Shown one piece after another: positions 37,423-45,661 of a stretch of 64,000 nucleotides of DNA (positions within the stretch are counted from its first letter, which is position 1; the number at the start of each line of letters is the position of its first letter). Below the pieces are notes generated by a model, which saw only the letters and a program-made list of their open reading frames with translations, was not told the origin of the DNA and searched no databases. Origin of the DNA: Acidobacteriota bacterium. Lineage in GTDB: Bacteria > Acidobacteriota > Vicinamibacteria > Vicinamibacterales > UBA2999. The position numbers and the translations under genes were made by a program. The DNA lies in NCBI GenBank assembly GCA_030650395.1, contig JAUSDY010000074.1, positions 1-64,000 of the forward strand, in the 5' to 3' direction.

Positions 37423-39147
37423 ATGGCCTCCCGACCGCGGAATTCTACCTTGCTCGATGCCCTGATTGCGGCCCTTCTTGCGCTGGCCGCGCTCGTGGCC
37501 CTGACCGGAGGCTTCGAAATCGAGCTCGGATCGTTCACGCTCAGGTCGCACAGTGCCGGGCGGCTTCTGATTGCTGCGGGTGTCGTGATTGGCATCAGAG
37601 CATGGGTGGTCTCGAGCTCGAGACGCGCTGATCCCCGATCCCTGATCCCCGATCCCGTCTTTGTGGCGCTCTTGACCCTGATCTTTTTGAGCATCGGCTA
37701 CTGGTTCAAGTACCTCCTCACAACCATCGGAGGCGCGGATTCGTACGGGTATGTGAGCGCGGCACGAATGCTCGCGAGCGGCCGGCTGATTGAGGCCGCG
37801 CCGATCGCGGACTGGCTGTCGTCGGCCAATCGACTGGCGCTGACCTCGCCGCTCGGTTGGGCGACGGCAGCCGGCGGCGGCGGTATTTCTCCAACCTATC
37901 CGCTCGGCCTCCCCGCGCTAATGGCGATCTTCACCACCCTCGGCGGATCGAGCGCGGTGTACTACGTCTCGCCCGCGATGAGCCTGCTCACGCTCTGGCT
38001 GGTGTTTCGGCTGGCGCGACGCTGGGGCGACGAACAGATGGCGCTGCTGGCAGCGGCGCTGGTGGCGTGGAACCCGGTGTTCCTCACCTATGCGAAGCAG
38101 CCGATGAGCGATGCGGCCGCTACGGCGTGGTTGATGCTGGCGTTCTACCTTGCGGTGGACGATCGAAATACAGCGTCGGCTTTACGCCGGAGCGCCCTGG
38201 CCGGCGCCGCGGCCGGCGCGGCATTTCTGACGCGGCCGGCATTGATTGTCGCCGTCGCCCTCATCCCGCTGGTCGCCATGCGAGACGCCAGCCCATTCAA
38301 ACGGATGCTGATCGCGGGGATCGGGATCGCCGTTGCTGCGATGGTGCGGCTCGCGATCCAGGCCCACGTGTTCGGCAACGCATTCACGACCGGCTACGGT
38401 TCGACGGAGGTCTTGTTCTCATGGGCGGCACTGCCGGAGAACGCCGACATCTACGCGCGCCAGTCGTGGCGGGCACTCGGCGGATTATGGCTGGTCGCCG
38501 CCGGCGCGGGTGCGTGGGTGATGCGTGGCCCGCGCACCACCGCGATCCTCGCGGTCGCCGCGGCAGTGGCGCTGCCCTACCTGTTTTATATTCGGTTCGA
38601 CCATTGGGAGACGTTACGCTTCCTGCTTCCCGGTCTGGTTCCACTCACGATCCTGGTCGCCGCCGGTGTGGCCATGGTTGCGCGAACGATCCGCGTGCCG
38701 GTCGTTACCGGCATCGTCATCGTCCTCTTCGCCGGCGCGTTCGCCGTGAGAAGCGAGCGATTGATGCGCGAGTCGAGCGTGTGGGACATCCAGAACCTCG
38801 AAGCGCGATACCCACTGGTGGGGCAATGGTTCCAGGTGAACACGCCGCCCACGAGCGTCGCGCTCGCAAGCCAGCACAGCGGATCGTTACGCTGGTATGG
38901 CGACAGGCAGACCGTGCGATGGGACCTGCTGGCGCCGGAGGAATTGATTCCGACGGTGCGAGAGCTGGAGGCGCACGGCGCGATCGTCTACGCTGCGCTC
39001 GAAGGCACCGAACAACCCGCGTTCGATGCGAAGTTCTCGAAAGAGCTCGCCCAACTCTCGGTCGACTCGATGGGTCGCGTCCGCAATGTCAACTTCCTGC
39101 GGATCAGGACGCCGGGTTCATTTTCCGAGAATCAAACGCAAAAATGA
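37423..39147 (+). CDS. GT39/ArnT-like membrane glycosyltransferase
   Basis: This 574-residue polytopic protein has about eleven membrane helices and the GT-C plan. TTIGGADSYGYVSAARML carries the acidic pair in the first outer loop, and KQPMSDAAATAWLMLAFYLA is the second conserved stretch. It would transfer a sugar or aminosugar from a polyprenyl-phosphate to an acceptor outside the membrane. Residues 69-80 (SRRADPRSLIPDP) derive from a GATCCC word repeat. The ATG at 37423 leaves no intergenic space to the divergent gene, and TTG 37450 is an alternative. The 3' end lies in a 17-bp-stem hairpin. Confidence 0.82.
   Translation: MASRPRNSTLLDALIAALLALAALVALTGGFEIELGSFTLRSHSAGRLLIAAGVVIGIRAWVVSSSRRADPRSLIPDPVFVALLTLIFLSIGYWFKYLLTTIGGADSYGYVSAARMLASGRLIEAAPIADWLSSANRLALTSPLGWATAAGGGGISPTYPLGLPALMAIFTTLGGSSAVYYVSPAMSLLTLWLVFRLARRWGDEQMALLAAALVAWNPVFLTYAKQPMSDAAATAWLMLAFYLAVDDRNTASALRRSALAGAAAGAAFLTRPALIVAVALIPLVAMRDASPFKRMLIAGIGIAVAAMVRLAIQAHVFGNAFTTGYGSTEVLFSWAALPENADIYARQSWRALGGLWLVAAGAGAWVMRGPRTTAILAVAAAVALPYLFYIRFDHWETLRFLLPGLVPLTILVAAGVAMVARTIRVPVVTGIVIVLFAGAFAVRSERLMRESSVWDIQNLEARYPLVGQWFQVNTPPTSVALASQHSGSLRWYGDRQTVRWDLLAPEELIPTVRELEAHGAIVYAALEGTEQPAFDAKFSKELAQLSVDSMGRVRNVNFLRIRTPGSFSENQTQK
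37629..37662. repeat. GATCCCCGATCCCTGATCCC word repeat inside the GT39 gene
   Basis: Four GATCCC words follow each other in frame in a cytosolic or periplasmic loop between the second and third helices. Confidence 0.6.
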
Positions 39148-39157
39148 ACCCGGCGTC
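39108..39157. terminator. 17-bp-stem hairpin between convergent GT39 and M20 genes
   Basis: GACGCCGGGTTCATTTT (39108-39124) is perfectly inverted at 39141-39157 with a 16-nt loop. It overlaps the GT39 stop and directly abuts the M20 stop at 39158, so it can end both transcripts. It encodes the last residues TPGSFSENQTQK of GT39. Confidence 0.75.
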
Positions 39158-40492
39158 TTATTTGCCCATCAAGTAGTCGATTGCGAGGTTCGACATCACC
39201 TTCACCCCGACCGGTAACGCGGACTCGTCGGCGAAGAACAGCGGCGAGTGGTTCTGCGGCACCTTCGTATGGTCCTGGTCGCGCGGCGTCACGCCCAGGA
39301 AAATAAACATGCCCGGCACCTTCTGCTGGAAGAACGAAAAGTCTTCCGCGGTTCCGGTGAGCGGACCGAGGCGCACGTTGTCGGCGCCGGCCACCCGCCG
39401 CAGCGTCGGGATCATTCGTTCCGTTAATGCCGGATCGTTCCGCGTCACGGGATAACCCAGTCCGAACTCAACGGTCGCTGAGCCGCCCGCCGCTTCGGAC
39501 AGGTGCGTCGCGATCGATCGAATCCGCTGGTGAATGTCCTTGCGCACGCCTTCGTCAAACGCGCGCACCGTTCCTTCGAGCTCGACCTCTTCGGGCACGA
39601 TGTTCGATCGGTTGCCGCCGGTGAAGCGGCCGACCGTGACCACCGCCGGCGCTTCGGTGATGTTCACCGTGCGGCTGATGATCGTCTGCAGCGCCATCAC
39701 CACCTGCGACCCGATCACGATCGGATCGATCCCGCCCCACGGCACCGCGCCGTGCGTCTGGCGGCCCTTGATCTTGATGGTGAATGAATCCGCGCTCGCC
39801 ATCAGCGGACCCGGGCGGTAGACGATGCTGCCTGCGGGGAAGGGAAAGACGTGAAGCCCGAAGACGGCATCCACCTTGGGGTTCTCGAGCACGTTTTCCT
39901 TGACCATCTGCTGGGCGCCGCCCTCTTCTCCGGGCGGCGGGCCTTCTTCCGCCGGCTGGAAGATCAGCTTCACCGTGCCGGGCAGGCGGTCTTTCATCCG
40001 CGCCAGCACGGTCGCCGTGCCGAGCAGGATGGCCATGTGGTTGTCGTGGCCGCACGCGTGCATCACGCCGACCTGCTGTCCGTTCCATTCGGTCTTCGCC
40101 GTCGACTTGAACGGCAAGTCGCCTTGCTCCGCAACCGGCAGCGCGTCCATGTCGGATCGAAGGGCGACGACGGGGCCGCCTTCGACTCCGCTCAGGCCAG
40201 GTGGCCTGGCGCCACCTCGGAGCACGCCGACCACTCCAGTCTTGGCCACGCCGGTCGTGACCTCGTAGCCAAGCTTTCGAAGCTCGTCCGCGATGATCTT
40301 CGAGGTGCGGACCTCGCGATTGCCAAGCTCGGGGTTCTTATGGAAATCCCGCCGCCACGCCACCACTTGCGGATTGAGCTCCGCCGCGAGCCGATCGACA
40401 TCGCCTGCTAACGGATGGCCCGATGGGCCCGTCTGAGCAGACATCGCCGCCTGCGAAAACACCAACGCCAGGACGCCAAACTTGATTCGCAT
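39158..40492 (-). CDS. Exported M20-family amidohydrolase (aminoacylase-like)
   Basis: This 444-residue secreted metallohydrolase of the IAA-amino-acid hydrolase/hippuricase group has a signal peptide (MRIKFGVLALVFSQAAMSAQ). Metal and catalytic residues are visible in RSDMDALPVAE, VMHACGHDNHMA and FQPAEEGPPPGEEGG. The dimerisation domain starts near GRQTHGAVPWGGIDP. Residues 93-104 (GGARPPGLSGVEGG) are extra relative to the usual VLRGG-x-x-GPVVALR and come from a repeat at 40178-40215. It probably releases amino acids from N-acylated substrates. Confidence 0.88.
   Translation of the reverse strand: MRIKFGVLALVFSQAAMSAQTGPSGHPLAGDVDRLAAELNPQVVAWRRDFHKNPELGNREVRTSKIIADELRKLGYEVTTGVAKTGVVGVLRGGARPPGLSGVEGGPVVALRSDMDALPVAEQGDLPFKSTAKTEWNGQQVGVMHACGHDNHMAILLGTATVLARMKDRLPGTVKLIFQPAEEGPPPGEEGGAQQMVKENVLENPKVDAVFGLHVFPFPAGSIVYRPGPLMASADSFTIKIKGRQTHGAVPWGGIDPIVIGSQVVMALQTIISRTVNITEAPAVVTVGRFTGGNRSNIVPEEVELEGTVRAFDEGVRKDIHQRIRSIATHLSEAAGGSATVEFGLGYPVTRNDPALTERMIPTLRRVAGADNVRLGPLTGTAEDFSFFQQKVPGMFIFLGVTPRDQDHTKVPQNHSPLFFADESALPVGVKVMSNLAIDYLMGK
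40178..40215. repeat. In-frame CCTTCGACTCCGCTCAGG repeat in the M20 gene
   Basis: CCTTCGACTCCGCTCAGGCC is a short form of the CCTTCGACTCG...CTCAGGACAGG family at 42644 and 44723. It is followed by the hairpin GGTGGCCTGGCGCCACC. Together they add about a dozen residues. Confidence 0.65.
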
Positions 40493-40525
40493 TTGACCCG
40501 GATCTTACTCCCATGAACGACATTT

Positions 40526-41500
40526 TTAGGGGATCAGCACGATCTTGCCGCGAGCGCCGGGTGCCATGACCTTGGCATGCGCACGCGCGGCTTCGGCGAG
40601 CGGAAACTCGGTGCCGACCACCGGGTTGAGTGCGCCGCTTTCCAGGCCGGCGATGATCGCCTGGTGGGCGCGCCGCACCTCGTCTTCCGGAATGCCCCAC
40701 AGCGCGAGCCCATACACCGCCGCGTCCTTCGTCATGATCTTCCGCGGGTCGATCTGCACGCGGCCGCGATTGCCGATCACGACGACCCGTCCGCCCGGCG
40801 CGATCATCGTGAGGTCGTGATCGAGATTCTCGTTGGCGAGCATCTCGAGAATCAGATCGGGCCCGCGGCCACCCGACAGCGCGACGATCTCTTCGAGATA
40901 TCCCGGCGATCGGTGGTTGACCGCGTGGTGCGCGCCCTGCGCTTTCACCGTTGACAGCCCATCGTCTGTGCCCGCGGTGCCGATCACCGTCAGGCCCGCG
41001 GCAACCGCGAACTGCACCGCCGCAATACCGACGCCGCCGCTGGCGCCGTGAATCAGCAGCGTGTCGCCGGCGCGCGCGTTGGCGCGGCCAAACAGCGCGC
41101 GCCACGCCGTGACGTACGGCACGAACAGCCCTGCACCTTGAGGAAAACTGATGCGCGGCGGCAGTCGATGCACCTGGTGCTGCTCGCACACCGCAAGCGC
41201 CGCATAGGCGCCGTGCGCTTTCCCTAACGCGGTCCCGCTGATGTAGACACGGTGGCCAACGATGAAGCCGGTGACGCCGGGGCCGACTTGATCGATGACG
41301 CCAGCGGCATCCGCGCCGGGAATGTAGGGCAGCTCGGGCTTGATGGCATAGCCGCCCGCGCGCATGTAGGTGTCGTAGGGATTCACGCCGACGGCATGAA
41401 TGCGGACGCGGACCTGGCCATTACCGGCCACTGGATCAGGAACGTCTTCGAGCTTCAGAACGTCAGGGCCACCGAATTCTCGCGCAAGTATTGCTTTCAT
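40526..41500 (-). CDS. Zinc-independent alcohol dehydrogenase / NADPH:quinone reductase family
   Basis: This 324-residue medium-chain dehydrogenase/reductase begins MKAILAREFGGPDVLKLEDV, typical of quinone oxidoreductases. The Rossmann motif is LLIHGASGGVGIAAVQFA and the NADP-proximal region is GTAGTDDGLSTVKAQGAHHA. No structural zinc Cys cluster is present. It reduces quinones or enones with NADPH in the cytosol. The ATG at 41500 is preceded by word-repeat DNA (41525-41600), so its promoter must lie in or beyond that repeat. Confidence 0.87.
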   Translation of the reverse strand: MKAILAREFGGPDVLKLEDVPDPVAGNGQVRVRIHAVGVNPYDTYMRAGGYAIKPELPYIPGADAAGVIDQVGPGVTGFIVGHRVYISGTALGKAHGAYAALAVCEQHQVHRLPPRISFPQGAGLFVPYVTAWRALFGRANARAGDTLLIHGASGGVGIAAVQFAVAAGLTVIGTAGTDDGLSTVKAQGAHHAVNHRSPGYLEEIVALSGGRGPDLILEMLANENLDHDLTMIAPGGRVVVIGNRGRVQIDPRKIMTKDAAVYGLALWGIPEDEVRRAHQAIIAGLESGALNPVVGTEFPLAEAARAHAKVMAPGARGKIVLIP

Positions 41501-41524
41501 TTGCTGGGCATTTCTTCCGACAAG

Positions 41525-41600
41525 CAGTGCCCTCCCGACGGGCAGTTCCGTCCCGACGCGCGGTGCCCTCCCGACAAGAGGTGCCCTCCCGTCAGGGCCG
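41525..41600. repeat. GTGCCCTCCCGAC word repeat
   Basis: GTGCCCTCCCGACGGGCAG, TTCCGTCCCGACGCGCG, GTGCCCTCCCGACAAGAG and GTGCCCTCCCGTC follow each other at about 17-bp steps. The array fills the gap between the SurA-DsbA fusion and the quinone reductase and touches the stop of the former. Confidence 0.75.
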
Positions 41601-42707
41601 CCTGAGCTCTTCGTCGATGACTGCCTTGAAGACTGCGAAGGGCTGGGCGCCCATCACGGGCCGGCCGTTGATGTAGAGCGTGGGAGTGGAGTTGACGCCG
41701 AGCTTCTCGCCTAGCTCCGCTCCCGCGGCAACCTTGGACGCGTACTGGCCCGCGTCGAGGCAACGATTGAACTTCGGCGCGTCGAGGCCTAGTCCAGCCG
41801 CGTACTGTTTCAGAGCTGGCACTTCGAGGGCGCGCTGGTTGGCGAACATCGCGTCATGCATCTCCCAGTACTTGCCCTGCTCGGCGGCGCAGTGCGCGGC
41901 TTCTGCGGCTTTCGGCGCCTGCGGATGGTTCGGCAGCGGAAAATCCTTGAACACGATCTTGACCTTGTTGCCGTAGGTCTCGAGCACCTTCGCCAGCGTC
42001 GGGTTGACGCGCGAGCAGAACGGGCACTGGTAGTCCGAAAACTCGACGATGGTGACACTGGCCGAGCGATCGCCGCGCACCGGATCGTCTTGTGCGACGG
42101 CGACGGTGTAACGCGGCGGATCGAGCAGGATCTTCACGCTCGCTTTCTTCTCGAGCTCGCCAACGAGCTGCGCCCGCGCCTGCAGCGCGCGGTCGCTTTC
42201 TATCTGGGCCTTCATCGGCACCCGGAGATCTTCGAGTGAGCGCCCCGCGACCTGGTCCTTGACGTCGTTGTAGAACTTGATCAGATCTGTTTCGCTGACC
42301 GGTTGCGCGCGTTTGGCGGATTCCTGCTGCAAGTACGCGTCAGCAGACATGCCTGCCGCCTTGGCGGCGTCTTCGATCAGGATGTCGCCCATCAACTGGC
42401 CGAGCATGTTGCGGCGGTTCTGGTAGAGCAGCTGGGTGACCTTGGCGCGCTCGGTCGCATCGAACTCTTCCCACTTGTCGTCGACTTCTTTCAGCGTGAC
42501 CTTGCGGCCGTTGATCTCGGCGACGACCTGGTCGGGGCTGGGCTGCGGCGCCGGCCGCGCCTGTTCGGCCGCGCTCGGCGCGTCGCCGCACGCCGAAAGC
42601 AGTAGCACCAATGCGAGAGCTGGGAGGGACACGAGCCGAGAAACCTGTCCTGAGCGAGTCCATCGGGTCGTCGCGAAGCGCGCCCGATGGGCGAGTCGAA
42701 GGATCAT
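41592..42707 (-). CDS. SurA-like N-domain fused to DsbA-type thioredoxin, lipoprotein
   Basis: The predicted lipoprotein has a lipobox LLLSACGD at about 36-43. It then has a SurA/PpiD-like helical chaperone segment (VVAEINGRKVTLKEVDDKWE to about 190), and a DsbA/thioredoxin domain with the CPFC active site in FSDYQCPFCSRVNPTL and the cis-Pro in VNSTPTLYINGRP. It probably oxidises or guards thiols of exported proteins. The first 21 residues (MILRLAHRARFATTRWTRSG) are encoded by a dispersed repeat (42644-42707). A GTG within LVSLPALALV would give a more usual signal peptide. The start overlaps the stop of the preceding gene by ATGA. Confidence 0.85.
   Translation of the reverse strand: MILRLAHRARFATTRWTRSGQVSRLVSLPALALVLLLSACGDAPSAAEQARPAPQPSPDQVVAEINGRKVTLKEVDDKWEEFDATERAKVTQLLYQNRRNMLGQLMGDILIEDAAKAAGMSADAYLQQESAKRAQPVSETDLIKFYNDVKDQVAGRSLEDLRVPMKAQIESDRALQARAQLVGELEKKASVKILLDPPRYTVAVAQDDPVRGDRSASVTIVEFSDYQCPFCSRVNPTLAKVLETYGNKVKIVFKDFPLPNHPQAPKAAEAAHCAAEQGKYWEMHDAMFANQRALEVPALKQYAAGLGLDAPKFNRCLDAGQYASKVAAGAELGEKLGVNSTPTLYINGRPVMGAQPFAVFKAVIDEELRRP
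42644..42707. repeat. 64-bp CCTTCGACTCGCCC...CTCAGGACAGG element supplying a start codon, copy 1
   Basis: On the minus strand it begins ATGATCCTTCGACTCGCCC and ends GACTCGCTCAGGACAGG, with GCGCGCTTCGCGACG in the middle. The second copy is at 44723-44786, and both open a reading frame MILRLAHRARFAT. Confidence 0.85.
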
Positions 42708-42949
42708 TTTGTGAGCTTACCATCCGGATTGGGACCCGACGCAGGCGGGTCCGGCTCCGCGGCACGGGGCTCGTAGCCGGGACACGCAACCACCGGCAGG
42801 GGCGGGTATTTCGGGTAGCGGCTGTCGGTCAGCGACCGCTCGCACAGGTAAAACGTGGCGCGATCGCTCCGCACCACGCGAGAATGGCGGCAGCCGGCGC
42901 AGAGCCCGGCGATTTCCCGCGCTGACTTTGCTAAAGTGGAGGGAACCAT
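42704..42949 (-). CDS. Small cysteine-containing protein of unknown function (81 aa)
   Basis: The frame MVPSTLAKSAREIAGLCAGC then RHSRVVRSDRATFYLCERSL and PPLPVVACPGYEP holds four cysteines as CxxC...C...C, which could bind a metal. The start at 42949 was chosen because a longer frame would run into the VWA gene on the other strand, whose ATG overlaps it (CATG at 42947-42950). It ends with an ATGA overlap to the DsbA-fusion gene, so it is the first gene of that operon. No named family is recognised. Confidence 0.6.
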   Translation of the reverse strand: MVPSTLAKSAREIAGLCAGCRHSRVVRSDRATFYLCERSLTDSRYPKYPPLPVVACPGYEPRAAEPDPPASGPNPDGKLTK

Positions 42950-43847
42950 GATCCGGATCTCTTCTATTCTCTGCGCGATCGCGCTGTGCGCTGGCACGGC
43001 CGTGCTGGCCCAGAACCAGCCGATTTTCAAGTCCAGCGTGCGCACCGTGCCGGTTTATTCCACGGTGGTCGATTCGGGCGGGCGTCTCGTGCCGGACCTG
43101 GAGCGCGGGGATTTTTCGATTCTTGATAACGGCAAGCCGGTTGACCTGACGCTGTTCTCGAGCGAGTCACAGCCGTTCACCGCGGTGGTGATGCTCGACA
43201 CCAGCGCGAGCATGACGGCCAACCTCAAGCTGCTCAACCGCGCCGCCGAGCAGTTCCTGTTGCGCCTGCTGCCGGTCGACAAGGCGCAGGTCGGCGCGTT
43301 CAACGACAAGATCCAGTTGAGCGGCACGTTTACCAACAACCGCGATGAGCTGATCGGCGCGCTGAACGATCTCTACTTCGGCAACCCGACGCGCCTCAAC
43401 GACGGCATTGCCGCGGGGCTCGATGCGCTGCAGGGCATCGACGGGCGCCGCGTCGTGATCGTCTTCACCGACGGCGAAGACACCGCCAGCCGCACCGGTT
43501 TCAAGACCGTGATGGAGCGGGCCCGCGACGAAGAAGTGATGGTGTATTCGATCGGCCTCGAGTCGGAATACTTCAACGGCGTCCGCGTCGTGAAATCGCG
43601 GCCGTCACGCGACCTGAAGAAGATTTCGGATGAAACCGGCGGCGGGTATTTCGAGTTGCTGAAGACGGCGGACCTGGCGCCGACGTTCACGCGCGTGGCT
43701 CAGGAGCTGCGCAGCCAGTACTTGATCGGCTTTGCCCCGGCCGCGCTCGACGGCAAGGTGCACAAGCTCGAAGTGAAGGTGAATCGTCCGGGTATGACGG
43801 TGCGCGCCCGAAAGAGCTACCTGGCGGCGCCGGACAAAGTCAGCTGA
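42948..43847 (+). CDS. Exported VWA-domain protein of the VWFA-related acidobacterial type
   Basis: This 299-residue protein has a signal peptide (MIRISSILCAIALCAGTAVLA) and a von Willebrand factor A domain. The MIDAS motif is VVMLDTSASMTANLK, with a Thr near TRLNDGIA and an Asp in VIVFTDGEDTASR. A leading segment (YSTVVDSGGRLVPDLERGDF) is typical of the acidobacterial VWFA-related family. It probably binds a protein partner through a divalent cation. ATG 42948 has GGAGG at good spacing. Confidence 0.88.
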   Translation: MIRISSILCAIALCAGTAVLAQNQPIFKSSVRTVPVYSTVVDSGGRLVPDLERGDFSILDNGKPVDLTLFSSESQPFTAVVMLDTSASMTANLKLLNRAAEQFLLRLLPVDKAQVGAFNDKIQLSGTFTNNRDELIGALNDLYFGNPTRLNDGIAAGLDALQGIDGRRVVIVFTDGEDTASRTGFKTVMERARDEEVMVYSIGLESEYFNGVRVVKSRPSRDLKKISDETGGGYFELLKTADLAPTFTRVAQELRSQYLIGFAPAALDGKVHKLEVKVNRPGMTVRARKSYLAAPDKVS

Positions 43848-43916
43848 AACTGACGAAGAGAATCGAGCACACCAGCAACGCGCCGATCACGACGTCGACG
43901 GTGCTCGAGAGCGGGC

Positions 43917-44786
43917 CTATTTGAGAAGTTCCAACACCTGAGCCCAGGCGGAGCCGCGCAGGATTTGAGCGATCAGCGTCTCATTCCCACGTAATCGGAC
44001 GACGAGCGAATGCACGGCGGCGGCGTTTTCGGCCGGAGCGGCGGTCGCGCTGACAGTGAAGGCGTTGCCGGAGCGTGCGGCGACATCCGGGGGCCGGACG
44101 CCGCCGAAGAACACCAACGTCTCGGCCGGGCAAAAGCGCTCGTCGGTGGAGGACGCCGTTTTCTGGCGATAGACGTTGGACGGCACCGTCATCACGGCCA
44201 CGGCGCCGGGGATCGCGATGGTGCGCGACGGCGACGGTTCGATCGATGAGGCCACGGTAAAGCTGTAGGCGGGCTGGTTGAACTCGACGTCGATGCTGAC
44301 GTGGGACTCGGCGTCGATCCGCGCGCCGGCCAGGCCTTCATCCGACAACGTCACGCCGTCGACATCCTGCGAGCGTCCCGTTCGCTTCGCCTCGGCGATC
44401 GCGCGCTCGTATTGCGCCTCGGAGCGGCGCTGCGCCGATTCGAGCGACGCCTGGATCTGGGCCATCGCCTTCATCGCGCGCTGCTGGTTGGCCAGGTTGA
44501 GCGGGTTGGCGATCACTTCGATCGAGCGATCGCCGGGCGCGTGTGGAACCACCATCCACGAGTCGGTGGACGTGCCGTTTTCCGGCAGCGAGCCGGCTTC
44601 ATCGCTCTCGGGATACGGCAGCGCAGCAGTCACCGCGGCTCGCACCGTCGTCATCACGCGTTCGTGTTCTGGATTCTGGGCGAACGCACTCGAGCCAATC
44701 GCGAGCGCCACGAGCACGAGGGCCTGTCCTGAGCGAGCCCAGCGGGCCGTCGCGAAGCGCGCCCGATGGGCGAGTCGAAGGATCAT
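43917..44786 (-). CDS. Secreted protein of unknown function with repeat-derived N-terminus
   Basis: The 289-residue product begins MILRLAHRARFATARWARSG, the translation of a dispersed repeat. A hydrophobic signal core (LVLVALAIGSSAFAQ) follows. The mature protein has a helical segment (LANQQRAMKAMAQIQASLES) and a beta-rich C-terminal half (YSFTVASSIEPSPSRTIAIP). No catalytic motif is seen and the family is unknown. Its start overlaps the stop of the XDH FAD-subunit gene (ATGA), so it is the last gene of the xanthine-dehydrogenase-like operon. Confidence 0.7.
   Translation of the reverse strand: MILRLAHRARFATARWARSGQALVLVALAIGSSAFAQNPEHERVMTTVRAAVTAALPYPESDEAGSLPENGTSTDSWMVVPHAPGDRSIEVIANPLNLANQQRAMKAMAQIQASLESAQRRSEAQYERAIAEAKRTGRSQDVDGVTLSDEGLAGARIDAESHVSIDVEFNQPAYSFTVASSIEPSPSRTIAIPGAVAVMTVPSNVYRQKTASSTDERFCPAETLVFFGGVRPPDVAARSGNAFTVSATAAPAENAAAVHSLVVRLRGNETLIAQILRGSAWAQVLELLK
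44723..44786. repeat. 64-bp start-codon-supplying element, copy 2
   Basis: It differs from the copy at 42644-42707 at only a few positions (GGGCC for GGGTC, CCCAG for TCCAT) and ends at the same ATGATCCTTCGAC on the minus strand. Confidence 0.85.
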
Positions 44787-45661
44787 CGTGTTTCTTTCCA
44801 GAAGACAGCCAACAGATTCTCCGCCACCTGCCGGCGATAGTCACCGGTCGATCGAATGTCGTCGATCGGCGCGATCTCGGACCTGAGCGCCGCCTGCGCG
44901 TCGGCGATCGATCCGCCTCTCGACAAGACAGCTGCGGCCGCGCTCGCGTGCAGCACGGTGGGCGCGACCGAACCGATGGCGACGCGCACCTCGGGGCCGC
45001 GCACGCCGGCCATCATCACCTTCGAGATCGCCTGCGCCCGCCGGGTGCCGACCTTGCGCCACCACTGCCGCCCGTCGATCGGCGGAATCTCGATCGCGGC
45101 GATGAGCTCCGACGGCTGCCGGACGCTGGTCCGATAGCCAGTATAGAAATCGTTGAACGGCACCACGCGCTCGCCGCTCGCGCTGCGAAGCACAATGCGG
45201 GCATTGGCCGCCGACAGCACCGGCAGCGTGTCGCCGGCCGGTGACGCGTTGGCGATGTTGCCGCCAAGCGTGCCGCGGTTCTGAATCTGCGCGCCGCCCA
45301 CCTCGCGCGCCGCCGCCACCAGCATCGGCACCCGGCGCTGCACGAGCGCCGACTTGATGATGTCGGTGAAGGTCGCCAGCGCGCCGATTCTGATCGACAA
45401 ACCTGAAGGTTTGTCGCCACCTGTTCGTGCATGTGGGGACAAACCTTTAGGTTTGTCCTGAACCAGCCGAATCCCGCGCAGATCGTCGAGCGGCCACAAA
45501 TCGATGAAGCGCCGCTTGTCGAGCGTGCCGAAATGCAGGCCGACCAAGACATCGGTGCAGCCGGCGATCGGCGTGAGCGTCGGGTCGTCCGCCAGCATGG
45601 CCAGCGCAGCCTTCAGCGATCGCGGACGCCGCAGCGTCAGCGTTCTAACGGGCGTTGGCAC
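44783..45661 (-). CDS. FAD-binding subunit of a xanthine dehydrogenase/CO dehydrogenase-like enzyme
   Basis: The 292-residue protein matches XdhB/CoxM medium subunits: LTPIAGCTDVLVGLHFG (FAD loop), GGAQIQNRGTLGGNIANASP (second FAD loop) and the C-terminal DDIRSTGDYRRQVAENLL. It passes electrons between the Mo and 2Fe-2S subunits. Residues 69-90 (QDKPKGLSPHARTGGDKPSG) are encoded by two hairpins at 45395-45458 and are absent from the family between DLRGI and RIGALATFTDI. It overlaps the 2Fe-2S gene by 17 bp. Confidence 0.88.
   Translation of the reverse strand: MPTPVRTLTLRRPRSLKAALAMLADDPTLTPIAGCTDVLVGLHFGTLDKRRFIDLWPLDDLRGIRLVQDKPKGLSPHARTGGDKPSGLSIRIGALATFTDIIKSALVQRRVPMLVAAAREVGGAQIQNRGTLGGNIANASPAGDTLPVLSAANARIVLRSASGERVVPFNDFYTGYRTSVRQPSELIAAIEIPPIDGRQWWRKVGTRRAQAISKVMMAGVRGPEVRVAIGSVAPTVLHASAAAAVLSRGGSIADAQAALRSEIAPIDDIRSTGDYRRQVAENLLAVFWKETR
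45395..45458. repeat. Two AAACCT hairpins inserted in the FAD-subunit gene
   Basis: CGACAAACCTGAAGGTTTGT (from 45395) and GGACAAACCTTTAGGTTTGT (from 45437, ending 45458) are each self-complementary with 2-4 nt loops. Between them is CACCTGTTCGTGCATGTGGG. The pair recurs between the AOR and MoaD genes. Confidence 0.8.

Noticed and set aside
43850-43916. Hydrophobic minus-strand stretch translating to VDVVIGALLVCSILFVSF
   Set aside because: It looks like a membrane helix but has only a GTG allowing about 15 codons and no ribosome-binding site. It could be a decayed gene end.
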